Assembly: GCA_002329205.1 (NCBI GenBank)
Contig: DCTC01000002.1
Location: forward strand, 1-64,000
Length of the DNA: 64,000 nt
Source: Candidatus Roizmanbacteria bacterium UBA1450
GTDB lineage: Bacteria; Patescibacteriota; Microgenomatia; UBA1406; GWC2-37-13
Direction: 5' to 3'
A program made the position numbers and the translations under genes. Positions 40,945-50,598 of this stretch are shown here, piece by piece (position 1 is the stretch's first letter; each line of letters starts with the position of its first letter). The notes below the pieces were generated by a model that saw only the letters and a program-made list of their open reading frames with translations, did no database searches and had not been told where the DNA came from.

Positions 40945-42027
40945 TTAGGTAATAATTATGTTTTCCACTCGTTTTTTAAAATGAGTATACGTAAAATGTT
41001 CCCTTACAAATGATCGTGCCTCTCTGATTATTTGTTCCTTTTTGGCTTGACTGATTTTCATTTTGTCAAAAAGCTCTTCCATAGATGAAAACAGAAATCC
41101 GGTTTTTCCGTCTTTGATAATCTCTTTCGGTCCTCCGGCTCGGTACGCATATGTTATACATTTTTTAGCCATTGCCTCAAGTGGGGTGATTCCCAGGTGT
41201 TCAGTTTTCTCAGGCGTCGTCTTTTCATCCACTTCAAATCCGGCAAAGTGCCAGTAAAATTCAGCTTTGTCATACAAGCTATTCAGTTTACTAAAGGATA
41301 TGTTCGGATGAAATTGTATTTGTTTATTATGTTCTGCCATTTTCTGAAGTTCCTGAAAATATGTTTTATCCTCGTCTTTGACGCTTCCGGCCAGGTGAAG
41401 CTCATAGTCTTTGTATTCATCGTTCTGTTGTAATTTCTGGAACCATTTGATTGCAATATCCTGTCGTTTTGCATGCAGCTGCCTGAAAAACCGTCCAACG
41501 CTGAGAATTATTTTTTGTTTTTTTGAAGAGGATTCATTTACATATTCCTGCGATAGATAGGGATAAATAACCGATGCATTGATACCCCAGCGGGAAAGCC
41601 AGGAACGGGTAAATTCTGAATTGGCGATAAACTGGAAGTTAGCGGTTTTAAGCTGATTCAAAGCAGTCATTCGGTACAGATCTTGCTGTGGCACCATGCA
41701 GAAAACAAAGTTTTTTTTTGCCGAAGAAAAAAAATAACTGCCGTCCGTGACATAAAAAAACATATCTACCGTTCGCATTTCCTGCATACGCGAATATATA
41801 TTTTCATGTAAAAAAATATTTTTTTCAAATTTCAGATGAGAAAACGTAAGGTTAAGTTTATCCTGAATGTCTCGGGTGAGGTTCTCGTCCCAGTAAATGA
41901 CAATGTCATAATCGTGCTCTTCAAGCACTTTGAGAATGGACAGGATATGATTTTCTCCGCCGCCCAATGTATCAAGGTACGGATCATACAGTGCGGCTTT
42001 TTTTCTTATTGTTGTGGTATTTTTCAT
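40945..42027 (-). CDS. Family 4 (GT-B) glycosyltransferase
   Basis: 360 residues. The N-terminal Rossmann domain has LGGGENHILSILKVLEE, the glycine-rich acceptor loop; the C-terminal domain has ILSVGRFF, LHLAGSV, a FYWHFAGFEVDE insert and EHLGITPLEAMAKKCITYAY, the E-x7-E retaining motif of GT4. It transfers a sugar from a nucleotide-sugar donor in the cytoplasm. Glycosyltransferases with this FAGFEVDE...TEHLGITPLEA layout are frequent in O-antigen-like loci. It starts 44 bp inside the end of the preceding GT2 gene, indicating translational coupling. Confidence 0.9.
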   Translation of the reverse strand: MKNTTTIRKKAALYDPYLDTLGGGENHILSILKVLEEHDYDIVIYWDENLTRDIQDKLNLTFSHLKFEKNIFLHENIYSRMQEMRTVDMFFYVTDGSYFFSSAKKNFVFCMVPQQDLYRMTALNQLKTANFQFIANSEFTRSWLSRWGINASVIYPYLSQEYVNESSSKKQKIILSVGRFFRQLHAKRQDIAIKWFQKLQQNDEYKDYELHLAGSVKDEDKTYFQELQKMAEHNKQIQFHPNISFSKLNSLYDKAEFYWHFAGFEVDEKTTPEKTEHLGITPLEAMAKKCITYAYRAGGPKEIIKDGKTGFLFSSMEELFDKMKISQAKKEQIIREARSFVREHFTYTHFKKRVENIIIT

Positions 42028-42778
42028 ATAAAAACAGATAGGTGATTGTTTTAGAATAGGCTTGATAGAGAGATTCTATTATACCAATTGTGCCGTCCAT
42101 AAAACCTTTTTTGAGTATAAGCCGTCTGAAGAGTTCGCCGAGAAATTTTCGGAAAAAAGTAAACGTATTAACCTTCCTTCCTGCTTTGAAGAGTAAATCC
42201 GATTCAATATCCTCAAAAATCATCGTTTTATTTACCATTTGTTCGATATCTCCGTGAAAATAATGAAGTATCGGCTGTTCAAGAATCCCCATAGTCCCTT
42301 CAATTACGGGAGTTGCGTGTATTCTTTCCGGCCATTCTTTGAAATGTGCCGTATTGATAAATCTCATCTGATGATCAGGCCACCATCCTCCGTGTTTGAG
42401 CCATTTTTTTCTACCGAATATGTTTTTTCGCGGGACTTGGTAATGAGTAGGTTGTAGGTTTCTATCAAAATCATTTTTGATTTTATTCATTATCTCCTGA
42501 GCCAGTGCGGGCGTTATGCGTTCATCAGCATCCAGAATAAAGACCCAATCAGTTTTTGCCTGTTTTATACCAAATGCACGCGCCGGTTCCACATAGTGTG
42601 AAAATGGAAATGATTTGACGGTTACTTTTTCTGTCTTGGCGATCTCGACTGTTTTATCCGTGCTTTCCATGTCGATGACGATGATCGTTTCGGAAAGAAG
42701 CCGGGCGGATTTAATACACTCCTGGATATTCTTTTCTTCGTTGTGAGTGTGAATGAGGATAGTAATCGGGTTTTTCAT
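41984..42778 (-). CDS. Family 2 glycosyltransferase (WaaE/KdtX-like)
   Basis: 264 residues. The GT-A start ITILIHTHNEEKNIQECI, SETIIVIDMESTDKTVEIA and the metal-binding FILDADERI are typical of the WaaE/beta-1,4-glucosyltransferase branch; KNIFGRKKWLKHGGWWPDHQ and RIHATPVIEG follow. It probably acts at the inner face of the membrane on a lipid-linked glycan. The gene at 58162-59052 is a divergent paralogue with the same RKN-WWPDYQ layout. The stop is 44 bp inside the GT4 gene; the upstream GT-C gene ends 3 bp before its start. Confidence 0.9.
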   Translation of the reverse strand: MKNPITILIHTHNEEKNIQECIKSARLLSETIIVIDMESTDKTVEIAKTEKVTVKSFPFSHYVEPARAFGIKQAKTDWVFILDADERITPALAQEIMNKIKNDFDRNLQPTHYQVPRKNIFGRKKWLKHGGWWPDHQMRFINTAHFKEWPERIHATPVIEGTMGILEQPILHYFHGDIEQMVNKTMIFEDIESDLLFKAGRKVNTFTFFRKFLGELFRRLILKKGFMDGTIGIIESLYQAYSKTITYLFLYEKYHNNKKKSRTV

Positions 42779-42781
42779 AGA

Positions 42782-43984
42782 CTAGTTCCAGAACATATAG
42801 TAATGGATGACAAAGAGAATTAATAGTCCGGAAAGGACGTAATTTTTGTTGATGGAGAGTTTCTCCAGTAAAGCCATCGTAAAAAGAATAAAGAACGGGA
42901 CAATGAGCACCAGGTACCGTGTAAAAAACGGAAGTATCGTATAGCCGGCCAGCAATCCGAATGTAAGAAGTGATAGATAAAGTAACGGAGCGTCAGGAAG
43001 TTTTTTAGTTGTTACTGACCGTCCTGAAAATATGAGCGTACCGATGAAAAACAGACTCCAGGCAATAGTCCATTCAGCTACCTGTGTCCAGCTTGAATCC
43101 TGGTTCCACCCGATAATACGACCCAGTAGAATAGTCGAAAAAACTGTTCCAAAAACTGGTTCGACTTGGGAAGATAGGTAAAAATTGAGCATCCATTTCT
43201 GAGCCTGCAGGAATTCGACGATCGAATGTCCCTGCACAAAATACATACTGTATGCTGCAATATACGTGAGTCCCATAAGGAAAAGCATCGGAAAGAGGGT
43301 CATAAGTTGTTTTTTCTTCCACAAAATAAGTAAATCAGCACCGATAATGATTACCCCCAAAAAGCCGATTTTCAGTGACATAAATAACCCGAGCGTCAAG
43401 CCGGCGAGTACAATTGAGGACCAAAAGCGCTTCGTACTTTTTTTTGCAGAGATGAGTACAAGAACTGCCAGAGTATGTCCGAGAAGAGCGACAAGTTGGG
43501 GTAAATCGAGCATACTTACATAGGACTGATAAAAAAGGAGCGGATCCGTGACGAAGAAAAGTATTGCAAATCCCTGAAGCAATGGATTTCTTATAATTTT
43601 TCGTACCAAAAGATAATAGAGGACTATACCTATGAGAAAGAGAAATAAAGCTCCTTTTTCAGCATTCCCTAAAAGATAGATGGAAGTACCATAATAATAT
43701 TTTCCGAGAGGCGGAACTTCGGGATTTATTTCAAAAAAATTATGTTTTTGGATAAGCTGATGTCCAGCAACCTGATACAAACCATCGTCTCCGATACTTT
43801 GGATTGCTTCGGGCATCACCCACTGGGAATGGTAGTAAAGTGTATATAAATATTGTTCTCGAAACGGTCTGGCATATTCCTTCCAAGATAAAATAATTTG
43901 AAATAGGAGGAACCACGCAATAGTGATCCAAAGTATTATTTTCTGAAATGAAGGCTGTTTTAGGGTGGAAATTATATATTTCAT
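42782..43984 (-). CDS. PMT/family 39-like GT-C membrane glycosyltransferase
   Basis: 400 residues. About ten membrane helices; the first loop has the PMT-like NPEVPPLGKYYYG, which corresponds to the HPPLGK motif of protein O-mannosyltransferases. A conserved acidic residue is found in QSIGDDGLYQ. It is therefore a candidate for protein or lipid glycosylation from a polyprenyl-phosphate sugar. The ATG at 43984 is preferred to one 27 nt upstream because a TATTAT box (44015-44020) is only 3 nt before the latter. Divergent from the 44055 gene with a shared AT-rich core. Confidence 0.8.
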   Translation of the reverse strand: MKYIISTLKQPSFQKIILWITIAWFLLFQIILSWKEYARPFREQYLYTLYYHSQWVMPEAIQSIGDDGLYQVAGHQLIQKHNFFEINPEVPPLGKYYYGTSIYLLGNAEKGALFLFLIGIVLYYLLVRKIIRNPLLQGFAILFFVTDPLLFYQSYVSMLDLPQLVALLGHTLAVLVLISAKKSTKRFWSSIVLAGLTLGLFMSLKIGFLGVIIIGADLLILWKKKQLMTLFPMLFLMGLTYIAAYSMYFVQGHSIVEFLQAQKWMLNFYLSSQVEPVFGTVFSTILLGRIIGWNQDSSWTQVAEWTIAWSLFFIGTLIFSGRSVTTKKLPDAPLLYLSLLTFGLLAGYTILPFFTRYLVLIVPFFILFTMALLEKLSINKNYVLSGLLILFVIHYYMFWN

Positions 43985-44013
43985 TGCAATTATCAGAATG
44001 TTTAAGTACATTG

Positions 44014-44020
44014 TATAATA
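44014..44020. promoter_or_regulatory. Possible bidirectional -10 core
   Basis: TATAATA reads TATAAT on the plus strand (35 nt before the ATG at 44055) and TATTAT on the minus strand (about 30 nt before the ATG at 43984). It may serve both divergent glycosyltransferase genes. Confidence 0.45.
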
Positions 44021-44054
44021 GTTTCTGTCACTAATTACTTTACTTCACATATTA

Positions 44055-45563
44055 ATGCGTACAATTTACAAAACGGTTTTTATTGTACTCCTGTTCGTAA
44101 TTATTTTCTTCTCATCCTGGCCGATCATTCAAGGGAATATTGCTTTTCATACGGATATCGCACGTGATTTTTTGCTTCTGGAAGATGTCTATTACAACAA
44201 AAATATCACGCTTATTGGCCCTCGCTCCGGTGGTATCCCGGGAGTCTTCCACGGACCGATGTGGCTTTATCTGAACCTGCCGGCTTATATCCTCGGAGGC
44301 GGGAATCCGCTTGCCGTGGGGTGGTTCTGGGTGTTTCTATTCGTCGTAAGCATTGCTGCAGTATATGAGGTTGCCAGGCGGATGTTTGATGAAAACACAG
44401 CGATGATCTCATCACTGGTTTATGCATCTGCATTGGGAAGTTCTGTGTATGCTTTTTTCAATCCGGCCGGTGCCGTCCTGTTATTCCCGATTTTCTTTTA
44501 TCTCTTTTGGTTATATACAAAAAAAGAAAACCCGTTAGTACTTGCCGCTGCAATGTTTATCCTCGGGTGTATTATCCAATTCCAGATGGCGTTTGGAGGT
44601 CCAATTCTACTTCTTATATTGCCATATATTGTGTACCGGACTGTTCGAAGTAAAAAATACATCAATTTACTGATGTCACTTGTGATAATAGTCCCTTTAT
44701 CAAGTTATATTCTGTTTGAGTTACGACATGATTTTCTTCAAATCCGGTCTGTCATAAACTACATAAGCGGGGTAGAGAATACCGGAAAAGTTGATTCTTC
44801 ATTCAGAGACCTGCTCTATCGAAGAATCAATTTTCTCATAGACGACTCAATCGGAATGATCACGTACAACACTCTCTGGATTACATTTCTCATAGGTTTC
44901 AGTATCGTATTTGCGATGACGAAAGAAGTGAAGAAATTTACTTTGAAAAATAGATATGTTTTGTTTAGTCTGCTTCTTGTCGGATACTGGGCGCTGACTC
45001 TAGCATACAAGGGTGTGATCTGGGGATATTATTACTGGCCCTTTATCGGAGTAATTGCCATATTTTTTGGGGCAACATACAAGCATCTGAATAGAGTATT
45101 TTTCATAATCTTATTTCTGGCAGTCTTAATCAACAATATGCAGGTCCTGTATTGGAAGACCGTTGATCAAAATTTTAAGCAAGGGAATTGGCTGTTCTAT
45201 AAAAATATTGCAGATAAGGTTTTTGATAATTCGCCAACAGTGTTTGGTTATTTTGTATATACGACCGATCTTTATGGATACTCAACACGTTATTCAATGA
45301 GCTACACCAACCGAAAAAATCCTGGAAAAATTGGTGTTCCGAATGAGAAGCGAAGTACAACATATTTACTTATTGACGATCCGGGAGATCTTGCATCAAC
45401 TAATCATGTGAGTTGGAAGGAATACGATGTAAGAATTTCTTCAGCACCAATGAATATTGATCAAATTACCCAATCGTATAAAATTGAAAAATATGAGTTA
45501 TCGGATGAACAGGTTCAAATCCCTTCAAATCCGTTCATGTTAGACTCATTGATTTTCCGTTGA
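44055..45563 (+). CDS. GT-C-type membrane glycosyltransferase
   Basis: 502 residues with about ten predicted helices. The N-terminal loop reads IAFHTDIARDFLLLEDVYY, with the acidic residues expected at a GT-C active site, followed by GVFHGPMWLYLNLPAYILGG, similar to the PMT loop where a glycan donor binds. The soluble C-terminal part (about 400-502) is extracytoplasmic. It would use a polyprenyl-phosphate sugar. The next gene starts 1 bp after its stop. No closer family is assignable. Confidence 0.75.
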   Translation: MRTIYKTVFIVLLFVIIFFSSWPIIQGNIAFHTDIARDFLLLEDVYYNKNITLIGPRSGGIPGVFHGPMWLYLNLPAYILGGGNPLAVGWFWVFLFVVSIAAVYEVARRMFDENTAMISSLVYASALGSSVYAFFNPAGAVLLFPIFFYLFWLYTKKENPLVLAAAMFILGCIIQFQMAFGGPILLLILPYIVYRTVRSKKYINLLMSLVIIVPLSSYILFELRHDFLQIRSVINYISGVENTGKVDSSFRDLLYRRINFLIDDSIGMITYNTLWITFLIGFSIVFAMTKEVKKFTLKNRYVLFSLLLVGYWALTLAYKGVIWGYYYWPFIGVIAIFFGATYKHLNRVFFIILFLAVLINNMQVLYWKTVDQNFKQGNWLFYKNIADKVFDNSPTVFGYFVYTTDLYGYSTRYSMSYTNRKNPGKIGVPNEKRSTTYLLIDDPGDLASTNHVSWKEYDVRISSAPMNIDQITQSYKIEKYELSDEQVQIPSNPFMLDSLIFR

Positions 45564-45564
45564 T

Positions 45565-47028
45565 ATGAAACAGTTCCTGCTTCATATAAATCGCCATAAG
45601 ACTTTATTCATTCTCATCGTATTCTTCACATTTCTTTTTTTCTTTCGCATGCACTGGCCGGCTTTGGGCAGCTGGGATGAAGCGTGGTACGGGTCGATAG
45701 CCCGTGAAATGGTTAAATCAGGAGATTTCATGCATTCGAACTGGAATGGAAAACCGTTTTATGACCATCCGCCGATGGGATTTTGGATCATGGCATTGAC
45801 ATATGATTTATTTGGGATCTCAGAATTTACGACAAGATTGCCCTCAGTACTTCTGGGAATCGGAACTATTGTCATTGTATATCTCACCGGAATACTTCTA
45901 TTCAAAAAGAAAGTGATAGGCTTTGCGGCTGCTCTCATTCTCGGAACATCTGTGTGGTATGTGATCCGGGTACGGTCAGGGAATCTTGATTCTCCATTTT
46001 TGTTTTTTTATGTCCTCACAATATATTCAGCTCTAAAATCTGCCAAAAATATACGATTTTTCCCGCTTACGGGTCTAGCATTTGGCGCCCTGATGATGAC
46101 GAAGACGTTGGTAGGAGCGTCTGCATTGCCTGTCATCGGTGTTGTCATGATACCTCAGCTTTGGAAGCTCAAAAAAAATATCTGGTGGCTGCTGATTGGG
46201 ATATTTGGTTTTCTGCTCGTGACTATCCCCTGGTATGTCCTGCATATTCTTTCCTATCCTGATTTTATTAATCATCATTTTCTCGAAATCGGCACCAGAA
46301 ACAAAACGGCAGGCTCTTATTTCGAATTAAATTATGTACTACCTCTTTTTTACCTCCATATGGGTGTCAGAAAGTGGTATTACCTATGGTCACTTTCACT
46401 GGTATATCTCGTATTTGCATTTCAGTTTCTGAAACGGAACGTATTCATCATAATTTTTTGGAATCTTGTTGTCCTGTATCCCTTTCTTACCACGGATCAG
46501 ACACACATCTGGCATCTCATACCAGTATATGCACCATTGGCTCTTATTACAGCCTACGGATTATGGAGTATCGGTAGTAAAGTTGTTGAAATTGTTCAAA
46601 AGATTCCGATTCCCTTTATCCGGAAACTTATGAATATGGTTAATGATAAAGTAATTACTGTTTTCTATATCATTGCAGTTTTGATCATCGCTGGTATGCA
46701 AATAAAAGTTTTTTATCCAGAAGTATTTCCTGCAAACAGATACATTTCAGATGAAGTGGATATTACTCAAAAAGCCGGACGATATGATAGTACGATATTT
46801 TTGGATGATGACTATCTACCGATGGCAGTATTTTATTCAGGCCGATTCATGAGGCAGATGTCCTATGAGCCGACGCAAACGAGGACTTTGGTCAATCTGT
46901 TTGAATCGAAAGAGAAAGATTTTATTGTCATCACAAGAAAGTTTGCCATAAATAATTTATCTGAACAGAACCTCGAATATCGTATACTGGAAGAGAATAA
47001 TTCTTTTGTAATTCTGACACGACCATAA
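45565..47028 (+). CDS. ArnT-like family 39 glycosyltransferase
   Basis: 487 residues. Strong resemblance to ArnT/PMT_2: the first loop is WDEAWYGSIAREMVKSGDF, followed by WNGKPFYDHPPMGFWIMAL, the HPP motif and the aromatic-rich donor site; about 11 helices and a short periplasmic C-terminal domain follow. ArnT adds aminoarabinose to lipid A; here the acceptor is unknown and lipid A is not expected, so another lipid or glycan is the likely target. It lies between two other GT-C genes in a tight plus-strand cluster with gaps of 1 bp on both sides. Confidence 0.87.
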   Translation: MKQFLLHINRHKTLFILIVFFTFLFFFRMHWPALGSWDEAWYGSIAREMVKSGDFMHSNWNGKPFYDHPPMGFWIMALTYDLFGISEFTTRLPSVLLGIGTIVIVYLTGILLFKKKVIGFAAALILGTSVWYVIRVRSGNLDSPFLFFYVLTIYSALKSAKNIRFFPLTGLAFGALMMTKTLVGASALPVIGVVMIPQLWKLKKNIWWLLIGIFGFLLVTIPWYVLHILSYPDFINHHFLEIGTRNKTAGSYFELNYVLPLFYLHMGVRKWYYLWSLSLVYLVFAFQFLKRNVFIIIFWNLVVLYPFLTTDQTHIWHLIPVYAPLALITAYGLWSIGSKVVEIVQKIPIPFIRKLMNMVNDKVITVFYIIAVLIIAGMQIKVFYPEVFPANRYISDEVDITQKAGRYDSTIFLDDDYLPMAVFYSGRFMRQMSYEPTQTRTLVNLFESKEKDFIVITRKFAINNLSEQNLEYRILEENNSFVILTRP

Positions 47029-47029
47029 T

Positions 47030-48118
47030 ATGATCATCTTCCTTTTTTTCATTATTATATGCTTATCCATCTATTCATATGCACTGATTGATCCGAATCT
47101 TACATTGGTAAGTCACCCATGGTGGATTGCATTCCGGGATCCGATGGTGATTTTGGGATATCACATGAGACCAATATCAGCGGGTATTTATATCACACTT
47201 CTTATTTCACTATTTCTGCTTCATCTATATATGTTGAAGCAGTACAAAAAATATTCACCTTTCAAGATCGCATTAGGTATCGGCGGGTTGCTTTTGGTTT
47301 CATATCCGATGTTCTCTCATGATTTTTTCAATTACATTTTTGACGCAAAAATTCTTACTTTCTACGGAAAAAATCCGTATGAGTATATGCCGGCAGATTT
47401 TCCCGCGGATGAGTGGCTTCGTTTCATGCACTGGACGCATCGTAGTTATCCCTATGGACCTTCATTTCTTTTTGTGACTCTAATTCCGTCCTTCCTAGCT
47501 TTCGGAAAGTTTATTCTCAATTTTGTCTTGTTTAAGTTATTATTTGTAATTTCATATATCGTCGGAGTATATTTTCTTGAGAAGCTCCATAAACGTTGGG
47601 CAACAATACTTGCCACCCACCCTCTGATTCTAATTGAAGGACTTGTGAATGCTCATAATGATATGATCTCAGTAACGTTCGGGATAATCGGTGTGTATTA
47701 TCTATGGCAAAAAAGGCAAATCTTTAGCAGAGTATGGCTTTTGTTATCTGCAGCAGTCAAATATTTGACTTTGCCGGTTCTTATTTTGACAAAAGACAAT
47801 AATAAATTGAATATTCTGTCATTATGCGGACAGATAGCATTATTGTTTTACTTAACAATATATAGTGAAATACAACCCTGGTATTTTCTCCCTCTCTTTA
47901 TCTTCGTTCCTGTTTTTCCAAAATTGATTGATAAAATACAGATTTTTTTGCTCGGATTGCTGCTTGCTTATTATCCGTATATTCGATATGGAGGGTGGGA
48001 TACCGTCGAGAAAGTACAGATGAAGCATCAGATTATCTGGGTGTTTGTTGTGTTAAATGTTTTGTATCTTCTGTATATATATCGTTCTGCATTGAAAGGC
48101 TATCTGCTTAAGAAGTAG
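47030..48118 (+). CDS. GT87/DUF2029-like membrane mannosyltransferase candidate
   Basis: 362 residues, about nine or ten helices. The characteristic stretch is SHDFFNYIFDAKILTFYGKN followed by NPYEYMPADFPADEW and SYPYGPSF, as in GT87 and MptA/MptB-like mannosyltransferases; a later NAHNDMISV is also family-like. These enzymes use polyprenyl-phosphate-mannose or -arabinose. The stop overlaps the end of the convergent GT2 gene at 48100 by 19 bp. The substrate is unknown. Confidence 0.75.
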   Translation: MIIFLFFIIICLSIYSYALIDPNLTLVSHPWWIAFRDPMVILGYHMRPISAGIYITLLISLFLLHLYMLKQYKKYSPFKIALGIGGLLLVSYPMFSHDFFNYIFDAKILTFYGKNPYEYMPADFPADEWLRFMHWTHRSYPYGPSFLFVTLIPSFLAFGKFILNFVLFKLLFVISYIVGVYFLEKLHKRWATILATHPLILIEGLVNAHNDMISVTFGIIGVYYLWQKRQIFSRVWLLLSAAVKYLTLPVLILTKDNNKLNILSLCGQIALLFYLTIYSEIQPWYFLPLFIFVPVFPKLIDKIQIFLLGLLLAYYPYIRYGGWDTVEKVQMKHQIIWVFVVLNVLYLLYIYRSALKGYLLKK

Positions 48119-48918
48119 TTCTTGATTACATGCAACTTCGTCCTCATGGGAGCATATTTTCGTGCAAACCGTAGATGGGCTTTTTTTTGAAGCTCTTGAT
48201 GAAGTTTGGAACCTGAACCGTCTGTTGATTGAGCATTTTTATGCCAGATGACGAGATTGGGGTTATAAATGAGTGGGATCTCTGCTTTTTTGGCGCGCTC
48301 ACAATAGTCAGCATCTTCATAGTACAAAAAATATTCTTCATCCCAGAATCCGATAGCGTCAACAACTTCTTTATCAAAACAAAAAAGACAACCGGTAATA
48401 AATTCAGTTTCTCCACCTGTATCAAATTGTCCCTGATCCACTTCATCAACTCCGAGGTGACCTGTGGTGGCATGCGCCCAGTCCACCGTCCCTCCTGCAT
48501 ACCATATTACTTTGCCGGATTGTTCTTTTGTATATTTATCTTTATGGAATTCATATCCGGGAGCATAATAAATTTTTCCACCGAAACAAGAATTGTTATG
48601 TTCCTGAAAAGATCTTGCTAAATCCATCGTAAATTCTTTATCGAAATACACATCGTCATTAATAACACAGTAATTGCTTATCCCCATTTGTTGTGCTTGT
48701 TTAATTCCCTCATTTACGCCGTGCGCGTATCCTTTATTTTCTATGGGAATAACCGTGACAGATAAGCCGTCAGTGGGAATATGTTGTCTTTCAGGACTGG
48801 CATCCGCGATAAAGACGTGGAAATTCTTATTCTCTTGGGCACGAAGACTTTTAAGAAAGTCTTCTATGACCGTGTAATTTTTATACAGTACCGTTATAAT
48901 GGCAATATGCTTGGCCAT
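48100..48918 (-). CDS. Family 2 glycosyltransferase (rhamnosyltransferase-like)
   Basis: 272 residues. GT-A fold with ITVLYKNYTVIEDFLKSL, the DXD-like VINDDVYFD, and YFLYYEDADYCERAKKA, the ED motif of the WbbL-type rhamnosyltransferases. The C-terminal LRFARKYAP segment is typical of the same group. It acts in the cytoplasm on lipid-linked glycans. Its start codon lies inside the 5' end of the divergent gene at 48907; the two overlap head to head by 12 bp and each has a TATAAT box inside the other gene. Confidence 0.9.
   Translation of the reverse strand: MAKHIAIITVLYKNYTVIEDFLKSLRAQENKNFHVFIADASPERQHIPTDGLSVTVIPIENKGYAHGVNEGIKQAQQMGISNYCVINDDVYFDKEFTMDLARSFQEHNNSCFGGKIYYAPGYEFHKDKYTKEQSGKVIWYAGGTVDWAHATTGHLGVDEVDQGQFDTGGETEFITGCLFCFDKEVVDAIGFWDEEYFLYYEDADYCERAKKAEIPLIYNPNLVIWHKNAQSTDGSGSKLHQELQKKAHLRFARKYAPMRTKLHVIKNYFLSR
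48895..48900 (+). promoter_or_regulatory. -10 box TATAAT inside the opposite gene
   Basis: Consensus TATAAT ends 6 nt before the plus-strand ATG at 48907 and lies inside the first codons of the minus-strand GT2 gene. Confidence 0.65.
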
Positions 48919-50598
48919 GCATTTGATTATATCAAAAAGAACAAAGTTCTCCTATTCCTGATAGTCCCGGCTTTTATCCTGCAGATGCTTACGATATTTC
49001 CGAGCGGTACGAATATGTGTTTCGGGGACAGATGTGGTATCCATTTCTGGGGAGTGCACAGCCATGACGGTATGTGGCATCTGGAGATTGCAGCCGTTTC
49101 ATTCAAATCAATTCCTTTTATTGTTCCGACTTTTTCTGGTGCTGTCCTATCTGGCTACAACGTTCTTATGGATTTGGTTCTATATGCTCTCTCCATGATC
49201 GGTATTCCGCCGATTATAACGTTATTCAAAATAATACCGGTTGCCTGGTTCGTTTTTTATACCGTGACGGCTATTATCCTTTCGCAGAGAATTCACAAAT
49301 CCGTTTTGTTTACGGCTATAGCCTTATTTTTCCTGTATTTTGCCGACAGTTTCGGCTATTGGTTGCCCCTTATTCAGGAAGGTTCCATCTTCTTGGGAAC
49401 ACAATCTTTTGCATTGCAATCTTTGACTTCACTTCTGAATACGCAATTTGCACTGACATTGCCTCTTATTATGACCCAGTTATATATTCTCAAAACCAGG
49501 AAGTTTACGTTTAAAAACGGGGTATTTATGGGTATCCTCGTGTTTTTCAGTATGGGATTAAAGTTTTATGGAGGCGTGATCAGTCTGACCATTGCAGGAT
49601 GGTATGTACTGGATGAACTGCTCGAAAAACGGAACTTTCGGAAAACCCTGTTTACTGGAGGAATTATGGCTTTCATCACAGGATTGAGCATCGTTTTGTT
49701 TTACAATCCGTTTGCTGCTGCACAGACAGGATCAATCTTTATATTTTCACCCTTTGCGACCGTCCACTCGGTGATTGAAGCTTCGAACATGGTATATCTT
49801 CCGGATATGGTCCACGCACGTTACTTCCTGTATGAAGCAGGATGGAGTCCGCGTCTTGTCTTTATTGAGCTTTTTAGTACGGCACTTTATTTTTTGATTC
49901 ATTTCGGCACCCGGTCTTTCGGATTTGTCTATATGTTGGGGAAAATTATTCTCAGGAAAGCAACCCGGTTCGAGGTATATATTTTTTTAACTGTTCTTTT
50001 TGCCTTTTCTTTGAATGTGCTGCTAATCCAGAAAGGTGACTGGTGGAATACGGTTCAATTCGGATACTACGGTATTTTTCTTTCAAATTTCCTTTTGGCG
50101 ATTTTGATATTTGATCTGCTGAAACTGAATAAAAAACTCTGGACCGGGCTTGCAGTTTTCATCATATTTTTGACCATACCCGGCATGCTCCGGACTGCAA
50201 AAACATTTATGACGACACAAACGTTGTATATCCCCAGAAGTGAAGTTGAAGCAATGAAGTTTCTCCGTGATCAACCGGATGGAGTTGTTTTTACTTCTTT
50301 CGAAGCCAAACACGGTTATCCGTTTTTGGATTATAAAGTGTCAGGTTACGTGTCCGCGTTTACCGGCAAACAGACTTATCTCGGGCACCTTGGTCCACTG
50401 GTCATCATCGGCGTTGATGCGAGCGATCGGCTTGAGAGATTGAAAAAAAATGACTGTACGATGTTTAAGGAAGTGGGATATGTCTATTTTGTGAAATCTC
50501 ACAAAGATGATCTAATCAAGAAATGTTATATTCCACTGAAAAAAAGCTTTAACAAAATATATGAAACGAAAGACGTAACAATTCTGAGAAAGAAGTAA
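48907..50598 (+). CDS. GT-C-like multi-membrane protein, paralogue A
   Basis: 563 residues with about 12 helices. An early outside loop holds C-x4-C (CFGDRC) and a His/Asp cluster (HSHDGMWHLEIA), and a central block reads GSIFIFSPFATVHSV...HARYFLYEAGWSPRL. A paralogue at 54497-56158 shares all three blocks. It is not a clear member of a named GT-C family but its length, topology and context suggest a polyprenyl-sugar transferase. The start ATG at 48907 has TATAAT 6 nt upstream; an in-frame start further upstream would read through the opposite gene and its promoter. The C-terminal soluble domain begins at about 440. Confidence 0.75.
   Translation: MLGHAFDYIKKNKVLLFLIVPAFILQMLTIFPSGTNMCFGDRCGIHFWGVHSHDGMWHLEIAAVSFKSIPFIVPTFSGAVLSGYNVLMDLVLYALSMIGIPPIITLFKIIPVAWFVFYTVTAIILSQRIHKSVLFTAIALFFLYFADSFGYWLPLIQEGSIFLGTQSFALQSLTSLLNTQFALTLPLIMTQLYILKTRKFTFKNGVFMGILVFFSMGLKFYGGVISLTIAGWYVLDELLEKRNFRKTLFTGGIMAFITGLSIVLFYNPFAAAQTGSIFIFSPFATVHSVIEASNMVYLPDMVHARYFLYEAGWSPRLVFIELFSTALYFLIHFGTRSFGFVYMLGKIILRKATRFEVYIFLTVLFAFSLNVLLIQKGDWWNTVQFGYYGIFLSNFLLAILIFDLLKLNKKLWTGLAVFIIFLTIPGMLRTAKTFMTTQTLYIPRSEVEAMKFLRDQPDGVVFTSFEAKHGYPFLDYKVSGYVSAFTGKQTYLGHLGPLVIIGVDASDRLERLKKNDCTMFKEVGYVYFVKSHKDDLIKKCYIPLKKSFNKIYETKDVTILRKK
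48926..48931 (-). promoter_or_regulatory. -10 box TATAAT inside the opposite gene
   Basis: Consensus TATAAT on the minus strand ends 7 nt before the ATG at 48918 and lies in codons 7-9 of the plus-strand gene. Confidence 0.65.

Noticed and set aside
48781..48906. Upstream in-frame extension of the 48907 gene
   Set aside because: It would read antisense through the GT2 gene and through the TATAAT box, and the added residues show no membrane-protein character.
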